Source: DASWHK01 sp036398215 | GTDB taxonomy: Bacteria; Acidobacteriota; UBA890 | DNA length: 7,280 nt | Reading direction: 5' to 3' | Assembly: GCA_036398215.1 (NCBI GenBank) | Contig: DASWHK010000052.1 | Coordinates: forward strand, 1-7,280 | Part shown: positions 1 to 4,835 of the stretch, one piece after another | Position numbering within the stretch: the stretch's first letter is position 1 | Layout: every line of letters begins with the position of its first letter | Position numbers and translations under genes: made by a program | The notes under the pieces: model-generated | Databases searched by the model: none | Seen by the model: the letters and a program-made list of their open reading frames with translations, nothing else | What the model was told of the DNA's origin: nothing

Positions 1-519
1 CCCGCGCCGCTGGTGCGCCTGCGGCGCAAGGCGCACGACACCACCCGCCGGGTGGGCGACGAGATCGAGTCGCGCCTGCATTTCAACACCGCGATCGCGG
101 CGTTGATGGAGCTGCTCAACGAGTGTACGGCGGCGAGCGCCGAGCTGCCCGTGGACGCCGCCGGCGCCCACGCCTGGGTCTACCGCGAGGTCTTCGAGCG
201 CCTCGTCCTGCTGCTGTCCCCGTTCGCGCCGCACCTGGCGCAGGAGCTGTGGGAAGCCCTCGGCCGTGAGGGCTACATCGTCCACGAGAGCTGGCCCGAC
301 TACGATCCCGCCGTCCTCGAGCGCCAGCGCGTCCGGCTCGCCGTGCAGGTCGACGGCAAGCTCCGCGGCACCATCGAGGTGGCGGCGGGGCTCGACGACG
401 AGGAGGCGCTGGTGGCCGCGGCCATCAAGGAGCCCAACGTGGCGCGTCATCTGGAGGGGCAGCCGATCACCCGGACGGTCGTCGTTCCCGGCAAGATCGT
501 CAGCCTGATCACCGGATGA
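1..519 (+). CDS. leuS: Leucyl-tRNA synthetase, C-terminal part (5'-truncated by window edge)
   Basis: This is the last 172 codons of leucine-tRNA ligase, a cytoplasmic class I synthetase that charges tRNA-Leu. The reading frame is open from base 1, so the catalytic HIGH and KMSKS parts and the editing domain lie upstream, outside the window. What remains is the helical anticodon-binding domain (residues about 10-90 of the fragment, including FNTAIAALMELLNE and LLLSPFAPHLAQELWEALG). After it comes the small C-terminal domain, with VQVDGKLRGTIEV and a terminal TRTVVVPGKIVSLITG. The last segment matches the E. coli LeuRS ending (VQVNGKVRAKI ... YVPGKLLNLVVG) that I know from the family. The TGA stop at 517-519 overlaps an ATG at 516, and lptE follows directly, suggesting co-transcription. 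No frameshift or odd composition is visible. Identification is secure from the C-terminal signature alone. Confidence 0.95.
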   Translation, partial: PAPLVRLRRKAHDTTRRVGDEIESRLHFNTAIAALMELLNECTAASAELPVDAAGAHAWVYREVFERLVLLLSPFAPHLAQELWEALGREGYIVHESWPDYDPAVLERQRVRLAVQVDGKLRGTIEVAAGLDDEEALVAAAIKEPNVARHLEGQPITRTVVVPGKIVSLITG

Positions 520-532
520 GCGCTAGGAGGTG

Positions 533-568
533 GGAGGCCGTGGTGAAACTCCGATGGGTCTGGCGCGT
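533..568 (+). repeat. 36-bp direct repeat, copy 1 (after leuS, at lptE start)
   Basis: This 36-bp segment begins GGAGGCCGTGGTGAAACT and ends GGGTCTGGCGCGT. It matches positions 1148-1183 at 35 of 36 bases, the one difference being T at 550 against C at 1165. Weaker similarity (CTTGCG) continues to about 578. It contains a Shine-Dalgarno-like GGAGG followed by GTG GTG AAA, and in this copy the reading frame continues into lptE. An upstream CTAGGAGG (523-530) also recurs at copy 2 (1145-1152), so copy 1 looks like the same element with 7 extra bases (TGGGAGG). An inner ACYC-CGAT-GGGT can form a short RNA hairpin, and the single substitution keeps it paired as U-G. Its origin is unknown. Confidence 0.85.
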
Positions 569-1148
569 CGCTCTTGCGGGTGAGGGCAAGGAGAGCCGAC
601 GCAGGTCGCGCGGGGCGCGGCGGCGGCTGCTGCCCGCCGTGGCGATGGCGACGGTCGTCGCCATCGGGCTCGCCGCCGCCGGCTGCGGCTACTCGCTGCT
701 CGGCACCGGCTCGTTCCTGCCCCAATACATCCGCACGGTGGCGATCCCGACGTTCGCCAACAACACCTCGCGCTTCGAGGTCGAGATCCGGATGACCGAC
801 GCGGTGACCCGCGAGATGGTGTCGCGCGGCAGCTTCTCGGTGGTCGCCGAACAGGAGGGCGCCGACGCCGTCTTGCTCGGGACGATCCTCGATTTCACCG
901 TCACCCCCGTCGGCCTCGGCGCCGACGAGCAGGCCAACAACTACATGGTGACGATCCGCGCGCAGGTGAACTTCCGCGACCTGGTCGAAAACCGGGTGCT
1001 GTTCTCCAACAACTCGTTCCTGTTCCGCGACCAGTTCGAGCTCGAGCAGAGCCCGGGCGACTTCCTCGACGTCACCAATGTCGCCATCGACGACATCGCC
1101 GAGCAGTTTGCGCGCTCCGTGGTATCGAGCATCCTCGAAGGCTTCTAG
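540..1148 (+). CDS. lptE: LptE-family LPS-assembly outer-membrane lipoprotein
   Basis: This is probably the lipoprotein that plugs the LptD barrel and helps place lipopolysaccharide in the outer leaflet of the outer membrane. The signal sequence has a very basic n-region (RRSRGARRRLLP), a hydrophobic stretch (AVAMATVVAIGLAA) and a lipobox AAGC. Counting from GTG 540, the lipidated Cys is residue 49. The mature protein starts CGYSLLG and then has IRTVAIPTFANNTSRFEVE, the typical LptE opening of CGY followed by an IP.F.N.T strand. About 154 mature residues is a normal length. Start choice: ATG 516 overlaps the leuS stop (ATGA) but has no Shine-Dalgarno. GTG 540 has AGGAGG at 525-530 (9-nt spacer), and GTG 543 has GGAGG at 533-537 (5-nt spacer). 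I prefer 540 but cannot exclude 516 or 543. The first dozen codons lie in a 36-bp repeat that recurs after the gene, so the N-terminus may be a later acquisition. Confidence 0.85.
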   Translation: MVKLRWVWRVALAGEGKESRRRSRGARRRLLPAVAMATVVAIGLAAAGCGYSLLGTGSFLPQYIRTVAIPTFANNTSRFEVEIRMTDAVTREMVSRGSFSVVAEQEGADAVLLGTILDFTVTPVGLGADEQANNYMVTIRAQVNFRDLVENRVLFSNNSFLFRDQFELEQSPGDFLDVTNVAIDDIAEQFARSVVSSILEGF

Positions 1149-1183
1149 GAGGCCGTGGTGAAACCCCGATGGGTCTGGCGCGT
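1148..1183 (+). repeat. 36-bp direct repeat, copy 2 (after lptE, before holA)
   Basis: This is the second copy of the repeat at 533-568, with 35 of 36 bases identical. It begins on the last base of the lptE TAG stop. Like copy 1 it carries AGGAGG (1147-1152) just ahead of GTG GTG AAA (1155-1163). Here the GTG frame does not enter holA. It stays open for 34 codons and stops with TGA at 1257-1259, one base before the holA ATG. Copies of one short sequence after two successive stop codons suggest a dispersed intergenic element or a local duplication. No transposase or IS-type terminal inverted repeat accompanies it. Confidence 0.85.
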
Positions 1184-1249
1184 GGACCTTGCGACGGCAC
1201 CCTCGGCGCGTTCCCGGCCCTTCCGACGTCCACGATGCCCTCAAAGGAC

Positions 1250-1253
1250 GGAG
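1250..1253 (+). promoter_or_regulatory. Ribosome binding site of holA
   Basis: GGAG lies 7 nt before ATG 1261 and is preceded by AAAGGA (1243-1248). It supports 1261 rather than the in-frame ATG at 1189 as the holA start. The site lies inside the last codons of the possible 34-codon leader ORF (1155-1259), so leader translation could affect its access. Confidence 0.6.
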
Positions 1254-1260
1254 CACTGAG

Positions 1261-2307
1261 ATGGCACGGCGGAGGGGCAAGGCGGACGTGGGCCTCACGG
1301 TCCCGCAGTTGACCCGGGCGCTGGAGCGCGGCGTCGATCCGGTCTACCTGGTCGTCGGCGCCGAGGCCTTCCTGCGCCGCCGGGCGGTCGAGGCGATCGT
1401 CGCGGCGGTGGTCGGCGAGGGCGAGCCGGCGCTGTCAATGGAGCGCCTCGACGGCGCCACGACGCCGCTGGCGGCCATCCTCGACGCGGCGCGCTCGCTG
1501 CCCTTGTTTCTTGCCGCCGCCGGCCGCCCGGTGCGCGTCGTGCACGTGAGCCGCTTCGATCCCGGCACCGCCGAGGACGCCGAGGCGCTCGGCGCCTATC
1601 TCGACGACCCCGTCGAGGAGACCTGTCTCGTTCTCGAGGCCGCCAGCCTCGACGCTCGGCGGGCCGCCAGCAAGCTGCTGGAAGCCCGGGCCACCCGCGT
1701 CTGGTGCGCGCCCCCGGAGCGCGAGAGCGACGTGCGGCGCTGGATCGAGGGCGCCGCCGGGGAGCGGGGCCTGGCGATCGAGCCCGCCGCCGTGACCTAC
1801 CTGCTTGAGATGGTCGGCCTCGACCTCGAGCGGCTCAGCCAGGAGCTCGACAAAGCGAGCCTGCTGGCCGCCGGCGACGGCGGCCGGCTCGATGCCCGCG
1901 AGCTCGAGAGCCTGCTGGGGCGCAGCCGCGAGCACTCGGTCTTCGAGCTCACCGACGCGCTCGTCGAGGGTCGCCACGACCCTGCGTTGCGGGTGCTCAA
2001 CCGTCTGCTCGATGACGGCGAGGAGCCGGTGCGGATCCTCGCCATGGTGAGCTGGGTGGTCCGCCAGTTGATCACCGCCGCCGACCTGGCGGCGCGTGGC
2101 TGCCCGGAGCGCGAGCTGCTCCAGCAGCTCGGCGGCCGCTGGAACCAGCGCCGCCTGGTGCTCGAGAGGGCCCGCCGTTGCGATCTCGACGGCCTCGAGG
2201 ACGTCCTGGTGCGCTGCTCGCGCTCCGACGCCACGGTCAAGATGCAGAGGGGCGCCGGCAGCCGCGGGACGCTGGAGGGCCTCTGCCGCACCATCTGTGC
2301 GGCTTAG
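1261..2307 (+). CDS. holA: DNA polymerase III subunit delta
   Basis: This is the delta subunit of the replicative clamp loader, which opens the beta sliding clamp so it can be loaded on primed DNA. The 348-residue length is close to E. coli HolA (343). The N-terminal AAA+-like domain shows the family pattern VYLVVGAEAFLRRRAVEAI (residues 28-46), where the P-loop is degenerate as expected for a non-ATPase delta. A strand RPVRVVHVSRF (89-99) follows. The middle has LDLERLSQELDKASLLA (188-203). The collar domain includes RSREHSVFELTDALVEG (221-237) and EEPVRILAMVSWVVRQL (254-270). ATG 1261 is chosen because GGAG (1250-1253) sits 7 nt upstream and the protein then starts just before the domain. 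An in-frame ATG at 1189 would add 24 unlikely residues overlapping the repeat region. The gene lies 112 nt after lptE, probably in the same operon, and converges on rpsT. Confidence 0.93.
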   Translation: MARRRGKADVGLTVPQLTRALERGVDPVYLVVGAEAFLRRRAVEAIVAAVVGEGEPALSMERLDGATTPLAAILDAARSLPLFLAAAGRPVRVVHVSRFDPGTAEDAEALGAYLDDPVEETCLVLEAASLDARRAASKLLEARATRVWCAPPERESDVRRWIEGAAGERGLAIEPAAVTYLLEMVGLDLERLSQELDKASLLAAGDGGRLDARELESLLGRSREHSVFELTDALVEGRHDPALRVLNRLLDDGEEPVRILAMVSWVVRQLITAADLAARGCPERELLQQLGGRWNQRRLVLERARRCDLDGLEDVLVRCSRSDATVKMQRGAGSRGTLEGLCRTICAA

Positions 2308-2312
2308 TGTTC

Positions 2313-2329
2313 CGTATCGTAAATACGAT
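2313..2329. repeat. AT-rich palindrome just after the holA stop
   Basis: Six bases after the holA TAG is CGTAT-CGTAA-ATACG (5-bp stem, 5-nt loop, 2313-2327). It overlaps a second perfect inverted repeat, ATCGTA-AA-TACGAT (2316-2329). The patch is conspicuously AT-rich amid very GC-rich sequence. No U-tract follows directly, so it is not a classical intrinsic terminator. It could be a 3'-end RNA structure or a protein site, or it could be chance. Confidence 0.4.
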
Positions 2330-2340
2330 GATGTTTGTGG

Positions 2341-2374
2341 CGGCGGCGGCGTCTGCGGCGTCGCGGCGCCGCCG
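2341..2374. repeat. GC-rich inverted repeat in the holA/rpsT convergent gap
   Basis: CGGCGGCG (2341-2348) is complementary to CGCCGCCG (2367-2374) across an 18-nt loop, giving an 8-bp all-GC stem readable from either strand. A hairpin between two convergent genes could help end both transcripts. Neither side has a run of T, and GCC-type triplets make chance pairing likely here. I therefore do not call it a terminator. Apart from this, the AT-rich palindrome and the tandem repeat, I see nothing else in 2308-2455. Confidence 0.3.
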
Positions 2375-2406
2375 AGGCGCAGGAGCGGCCCCGGCGGCGA
2401 ATGCGG

Positions 2407-2476
2407 GCGAGCGATGCAGATCAGGAGAGCTTCTGGATGCGGCGAGCGATGCAGGTCAGGAGAGCTTCTGGATGCG
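2407..2476. repeat. 35-bp tandem repeat, two copies, duplicating the rpsT 3' end
   Basis: Two adjacent 35-bp units (2407-2441 and 2442-2476) differ at one base (A at 2420, G at 2455). A degenerate start of a further unit is visible on the right, and ATGCGG-like bases lie on the left. On the - strand each unit holds CGCATCCAGAAGCTCTCCTGA, the codons for the rpsT ending plus its stop. The real rpsT tail uses the 2442-2476 unit, and the 2407-2441 unit lies wholly downstream of the stop. Because 35 is not a multiple of 3, the downstream copy encodes the same ARRIQKLS-stop ending in a different frame (TGA complement at 2421-2423). Confidence 0.9.
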
Positions 2477-2719
2477 GCGGGCGAGGCGGGACTTGGTCCG
2501 GGCGGCGGCGTTGGGGTGGATGATGCCGAGGCGGGCGGTACGGTCGAGAAGCCCTTGCGTCTCGCTCCAGCGGGTCTTGACGGCCGCGGTGTCTCCGGCT
2601 TCGATCGCCTCCCGCAAACGGCGGATGGCGGTGCGCAGCGTCGAGCGACGCTGGCGGTTGTCGGCGCGGCGCCGGATATCCTGGCGCATGCGCTTCTTGG
2701 CGGACTTGATGATCGGCAT
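2456..2719 (-). CDS. rpsT: 30S ribosomal protein S20
   Basis: This is the small basic protein of the 30S subunit that binds 16S rRNA early in assembly. The 87-residue length matches the family (E. coli 87). It opens MPIIKSAKKRMRQ, corresponding to the usual MANIKSAKKR. The middle has AIRRLREAIEAGDTAAVKTRW (30-51), and the end has LLDRTARLGIIHPNAAARTKSRLA (57-80) followed by RRIQKLS, which corresponds to AQINKLA in E. coli. The ATG at 2719-2717 is chosen over an upstream in-frame ATG at 2743 because GGAG (2732-2729) lies 9 nt before it and the family N-terminus starts there. A promoter (2775-2747) lies just upstream. The gene is convergent with holA and divergent from murJ. Its last codons and stop are duplicated in a 35-bp tandem repeat. 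Confidence 0.95.
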   Translation of the reverse strand: MPIIKSAKKRMRQDIRRRADNRQRRSTLRTAIRRLREAIEAGDTAAVKTRWSETQGLLDRTARLGIIHPNAAARTKSRLARRIQKLS

Positions 2720-2746
2720 CTTCAAACACTCCGTTGGCGACAAGGA

Positions 2747-2775
2747 AGGATAGGACGACGCCCGTGCGCGGTCAA
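2747..2775 (-). promoter_or_regulatory. Predicted sigma70-type promoter of rpsT
   Basis: Reading the - strand, TTGACC (2775-2770, 5 of 6 to the -35 consensus) and TATCCT (2752-2747, 4 of 6 to the -10) are separated by exactly 17 nt. Transcription would start near 2740, giving a leader of about 20 nt with the GGAG site. The -35 lies within the first codons of murJ, and the -10 overlaps the murJ ribosome binding site region. It is the best-looking promoter in the window, and a strong promoter is expected for a ribosomal protein gene. Confidence 0.65.
2752..2755 (+). promoter_or_regulatory. Ribosome binding site of murJ
   Basis: AGGA sits 8 nt before GTG 2764, and a further AAGGAAGGA lies at 2742-2750. 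This decides for GTG 2764 over the in-frame TTG at 2734, which has no purine-rich site upstream. The AAGGAAGGATAGGA tract is also the complement of the rpsT -10 hexamer. Confidence 0.55.
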
Positions 2776-4341
2776 ACCGCTCGAAACGTAGCCGAACGGG
2801 CCCGCGTCCTGCGCTCCGCGGGGGTCGTCGCCGCGATCACGATGATATCGCGGGTTGCCGGATACGCCCGGGACGTCGTCTTCACCTACTTCTTCGGGAC
2901 CGGGCTGTACGCCGATGCCTTCGTCGCGGCGTTCCGGCTTCCCAACATTCTACGCCGATTGGTCGGCGAGGGGAACGTCTCGGCGGCGTTCGTCCCCGTT
3001 TTCGAGCACGAGTCCGTGCAGCGTCCCGAGGAAGAGCTGTGGCGGCTGGCGGACAGCTTCCACGCCGCGATCGCCGCGGTGGCGGGGCTGCTGACGGCGG
3101 CGGGGATGCTGCTGGCTCCGTTCCTGGTCCGCTACGTGCTGATCCCCGGCAACCCGGACGCCTGGCAGCTGACCCGCCGACTGGTGTGGATGACCTTCCC
3201 GTACCTGATCTTCATCGCCGCAGCCTCGGCGCTGATGGCGATCCTCAACGCCCGCGACCGCTTCGCCGCCGCCGCCTTCAGCCCGGTGTTGCTCAACCTG
3301 ACCATGATCGGCTCGGCGGCCTTCATGCTGCGGACCGAGGCCCCGATCCTGATCTGGGCCGGCGCGGCGGTGGTCGGCGGCTTCCTGCAATGGGCCTCGC
3401 TGGTGCCCCACGCCGGGAGGCTCGGCATGCGCTTCTGGCCACGCGCCGGGCTCGCCGATCCGGCCTTGCGTCGTATCGGGCGGCTCATGCTGCCGGGCAT
3501 CGTCGGCGTCGGCGTCACGCAGATCAACACGCTCGTCGGGCAGCTGCTTGCCAGCTACCTGGTCCTGGGGAGCATCTCGAGCCTGTTTCTGGCCGGTCGC
3601 GTCACCGAGCTGCCGCTCGGTGTCTTCGCCATCGCCATCGCCACCGTGGTGCTCCCGCTGATGTCGAGGCAGGCGGCGGCCGGCGACCGCTCCGAGATGA
3701 TCGACACCCTGGGCTTCGCGCTCCGCCACACCGCGTTCATCACCCTGCCGGCGACCGCCGGGCTGCTGGTGCTGCGGCTGGAGATCGTCTCGGTGCTCTT
3801 CGAGCGCGGCGCGTTCGGGCCGGTTTCGGCGACGCGGACCGCGTCGGCGTTGGCCGGCTACAGCCTCGGTCTCATCGCCTTCGCCGGCGTGCGGGTGGTG
3901 GCCCCCGGGTTCTTCGCGCTCCGCGACACCCGGACGCCGGTGCTGATCGCCGCGGTCGCCATGGTTGCCAATTTGATCGGCTGCCTGGCGTTGATGCCGT
4001 TGCTCGGCCACACCGGGATCGCCATCGCCGGCTCCCTGGCGGCGTTCGTCAACGCCGCGCTGCTGATCGGGGGCCTGCGACGCAAGGTGGGCCGCATCGG
4101 CGGGTGGCGGCTGGTGGCGAGCTTCGCCCGGCTCGGCGGCGCCGCCGCGGTCATGGCGTGGGTGGTCTGGGGGGTCCGGGAGGGCTGGCTGTCGAGCTTC
4201 GCGGTCGGCAATCCCGCCCGGATCGCCGCCCTCGCCGCCACCGTCGCGCTGGGGGCGCTGACCTACCTGGCCGCCGCGGCGATCCTGCGCGCCCCCGAGC
4301 TCGGTGAGCTGCGCAGCTGGCGCTCCCGGGTGGCGCCATGA
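2764..4341 (+). CDS. murJ: Lipid II flippase MurJ (MviN family)
   Basis: This is an inner-membrane MOP-superfamily protein that moves the peptidoglycan precursor lipid II across the membrane. From GTG 2764 it has 525 residues, the usual size, with many hydrophobic segments consistent with the 14-helix MurJ fold. The N-terminal signature is clear: SRVAGYARDVV (29-39), YADAFVAAFRLPNILRRLVGEG (49-70) and NVSAAFVPVF (71-80). Arg30, Arg36, Asp51 and Arg64 align at a constant offset of 12 with E. coli MurJ R18, R24, D39 and R52, which line the cavity. SSLFLAGRVTELPLGV places Arg279 near E. coli R270. The start rests on AGGA at 2752-2755. TTG 2734 would add ten residues. The stop overlaps dtd by 4 nt (ATGA), so this is the first gene of a murJ-dtd-xerD-cca operon. 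No convincing + strand promoter for it was found. Confidence 0.95.
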   Translation: MRGQTARNVAERARVLRSAGVVAAITMISRVAGYARDVVFTYFFGTGLYADAFVAAFRLPNILRRLVGEGNVSAAFVPVFEHESVQRPEEELWRLADSFHAAIAAVAGLLTAAGMLLAPFLVRYVLIPGNPDAWQLTRRLVWMTFPYLIFIAAASALMAILNARDRFAAAAFSPVLLNLTMIGSAAFMLRTEAPILIWAGAAVVGGFLQWASLVPHAGRLGMRFWPRAGLADPALRRIGRLMLPGIVGVGVTQINTLVGQLLASYLVLGSISSLFLAGRVTELPLGVFAIAIATVVLPLMSRQAAAGDRSEMIDTLGFALRHTAFITLPATAGLLVLRLEIVSVLFERGAFGPVSATRTASALAGYSLGLIAFAGVRVVAPGFFALRDTRTPVLIAAVAMVANLIGCLALMPLLGHTGIAIAGSLAAFVNAALLIGGLRRKVGRIGGWRLVASFARLGGAAAVMAWVVWGVREGWLSSFAVGNPARIAALAATVALGALTYLAAAAILRAPELGELRSWRSRVAP

Positions 4342-4835
4342 TCGCCGTCCTCCAGCGGGTGCGCTCGGCGGAAGTGAGGGTGGACGGCCGGCCGGTGGGC
4401 GCCATCGGCCGCGGCATCCTCGCCCTGATCGGCGTCGTCGCCGGCGACCAGCCGCGCGATGCCGACTATATCGCCGACCGTCTTCTCCGCTTGCGGATCT
4501 TCCCCGACGCCGGCGGCCGGATGAACCTCTCGGTGGCCGACGCCGGCGGCGCCCTGCTCGTGGTCTCGCAGTTCACGCTGGCGGCCGACACCCGCCGCGG
4601 GCGGCGGCCCTCGTTCGACCCCGCCGCCGATCCCGAGGCGGCCGCAGCCCGCTACCGGGAGCTGCTCGCCGCCCTCCGGGCGGCGCCGGTCCCGGTGAGC
4701 AGCGGCGAGTTCGGCGCCTCCATGGAAGTCGAGCTGATCAACGACGGACCGGTGACGTTCATCGTCGACTCGCGCCGCGCGCGCCGCGATCCCGATCGGC
4801 GTCCTGCAAAGAGCGGGCATGAGGCGGCTCCATGA
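4338..4835 (+). CDS. dtd: D-aminoacyl-tRNA deacylase
   Basis: This cytoplasmic proofreading enzyme hydrolyses D-aminoacyl-tRNA, and also mischarged Gly-tRNA-Ala, keeping D-amino acids and misacylation out of translation. The protein opens MIAVLQRVRSAEVRVDG. The two family motifs are present: SQFTL (77-81, then AADTRRGRRPSF) and NDGPVT (135-140). Gly137-Pro138, the chirality-checking Gly-cisPro pair, falls at the same numbers as in E. coli Dtd. The protein is 165 residues, about 20 longer than the usual 145. The extra part is a basic, probably disordered tail after VDS (RRARRDPDRRPAKSG...). It overlaps murJ upstream and xerD downstream by 4 nt each, so translation is probably coupled. The tail may be maintained simply by the overlap with the next gene. 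Confidence 0.95.
   Translation: MIAVLQRVRSAEVRVDGRPVGAIGRGILALIGVVAGDQPRDADYIADRLLRLRIFPDAGGRMNLSVADAGGALLVVSQFTLAADTRRGRRPSFDPAADPEAAAARYRELLAALRAAPVPVSSGEFGASMEVELINDGPVTFIVDSRRARRDPDRRPAKSGHEAAP

Noticed and set aside
533..1183. The 36-bp repeats considered as IS ends or target-site duplications around lptE
   Set aside because: They are direct rather than inverted, too long for usual target duplications and enclose no transposase. The enclosed gene is a housekeeping lipoprotein in a plausible native operon.
447..1298. 283-codon open frame on the - strand opposite lptE
   Set aside because: It is antisense to a clear lipoprotein gene and is rich in His, Arg, Gly and Asp as expected from GC-rich shadow frames. 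It shows no recognisable domain. Its internal repeat (APDPSxFHHGL) is just the 36-bp DNA repeat read backwards.
2407..2476. Tandem units considered as a CRISPR array
   Set aside because: The two 35-bp units are directly adjacent with no spacers, and one of them is the coding end of rpsT.
2734..2763. TTG 2734 as the murJ start
   Set aside because: It has no Shine-Dalgarno upstream and adds ten polar residues. GTG 2764 has AGGA at an 8-nt spacing.
2096..2791. 231-codon + strand frame running from inside holA across rpsT into murJ
   Set aside because: It is out of frame with holA, antisense to rpsT and compositionally a shadow. It crosses three confidently assigned genes.
2950..4011. 353-codon open frame on the - strand opposite murJ
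   Set aside because: Composition is dominated by Gln, His, Arg, Gly and Asp, typical of the complement of a membrane-protein gene at high GC. It has no family signature and no ribosome binding site of note.
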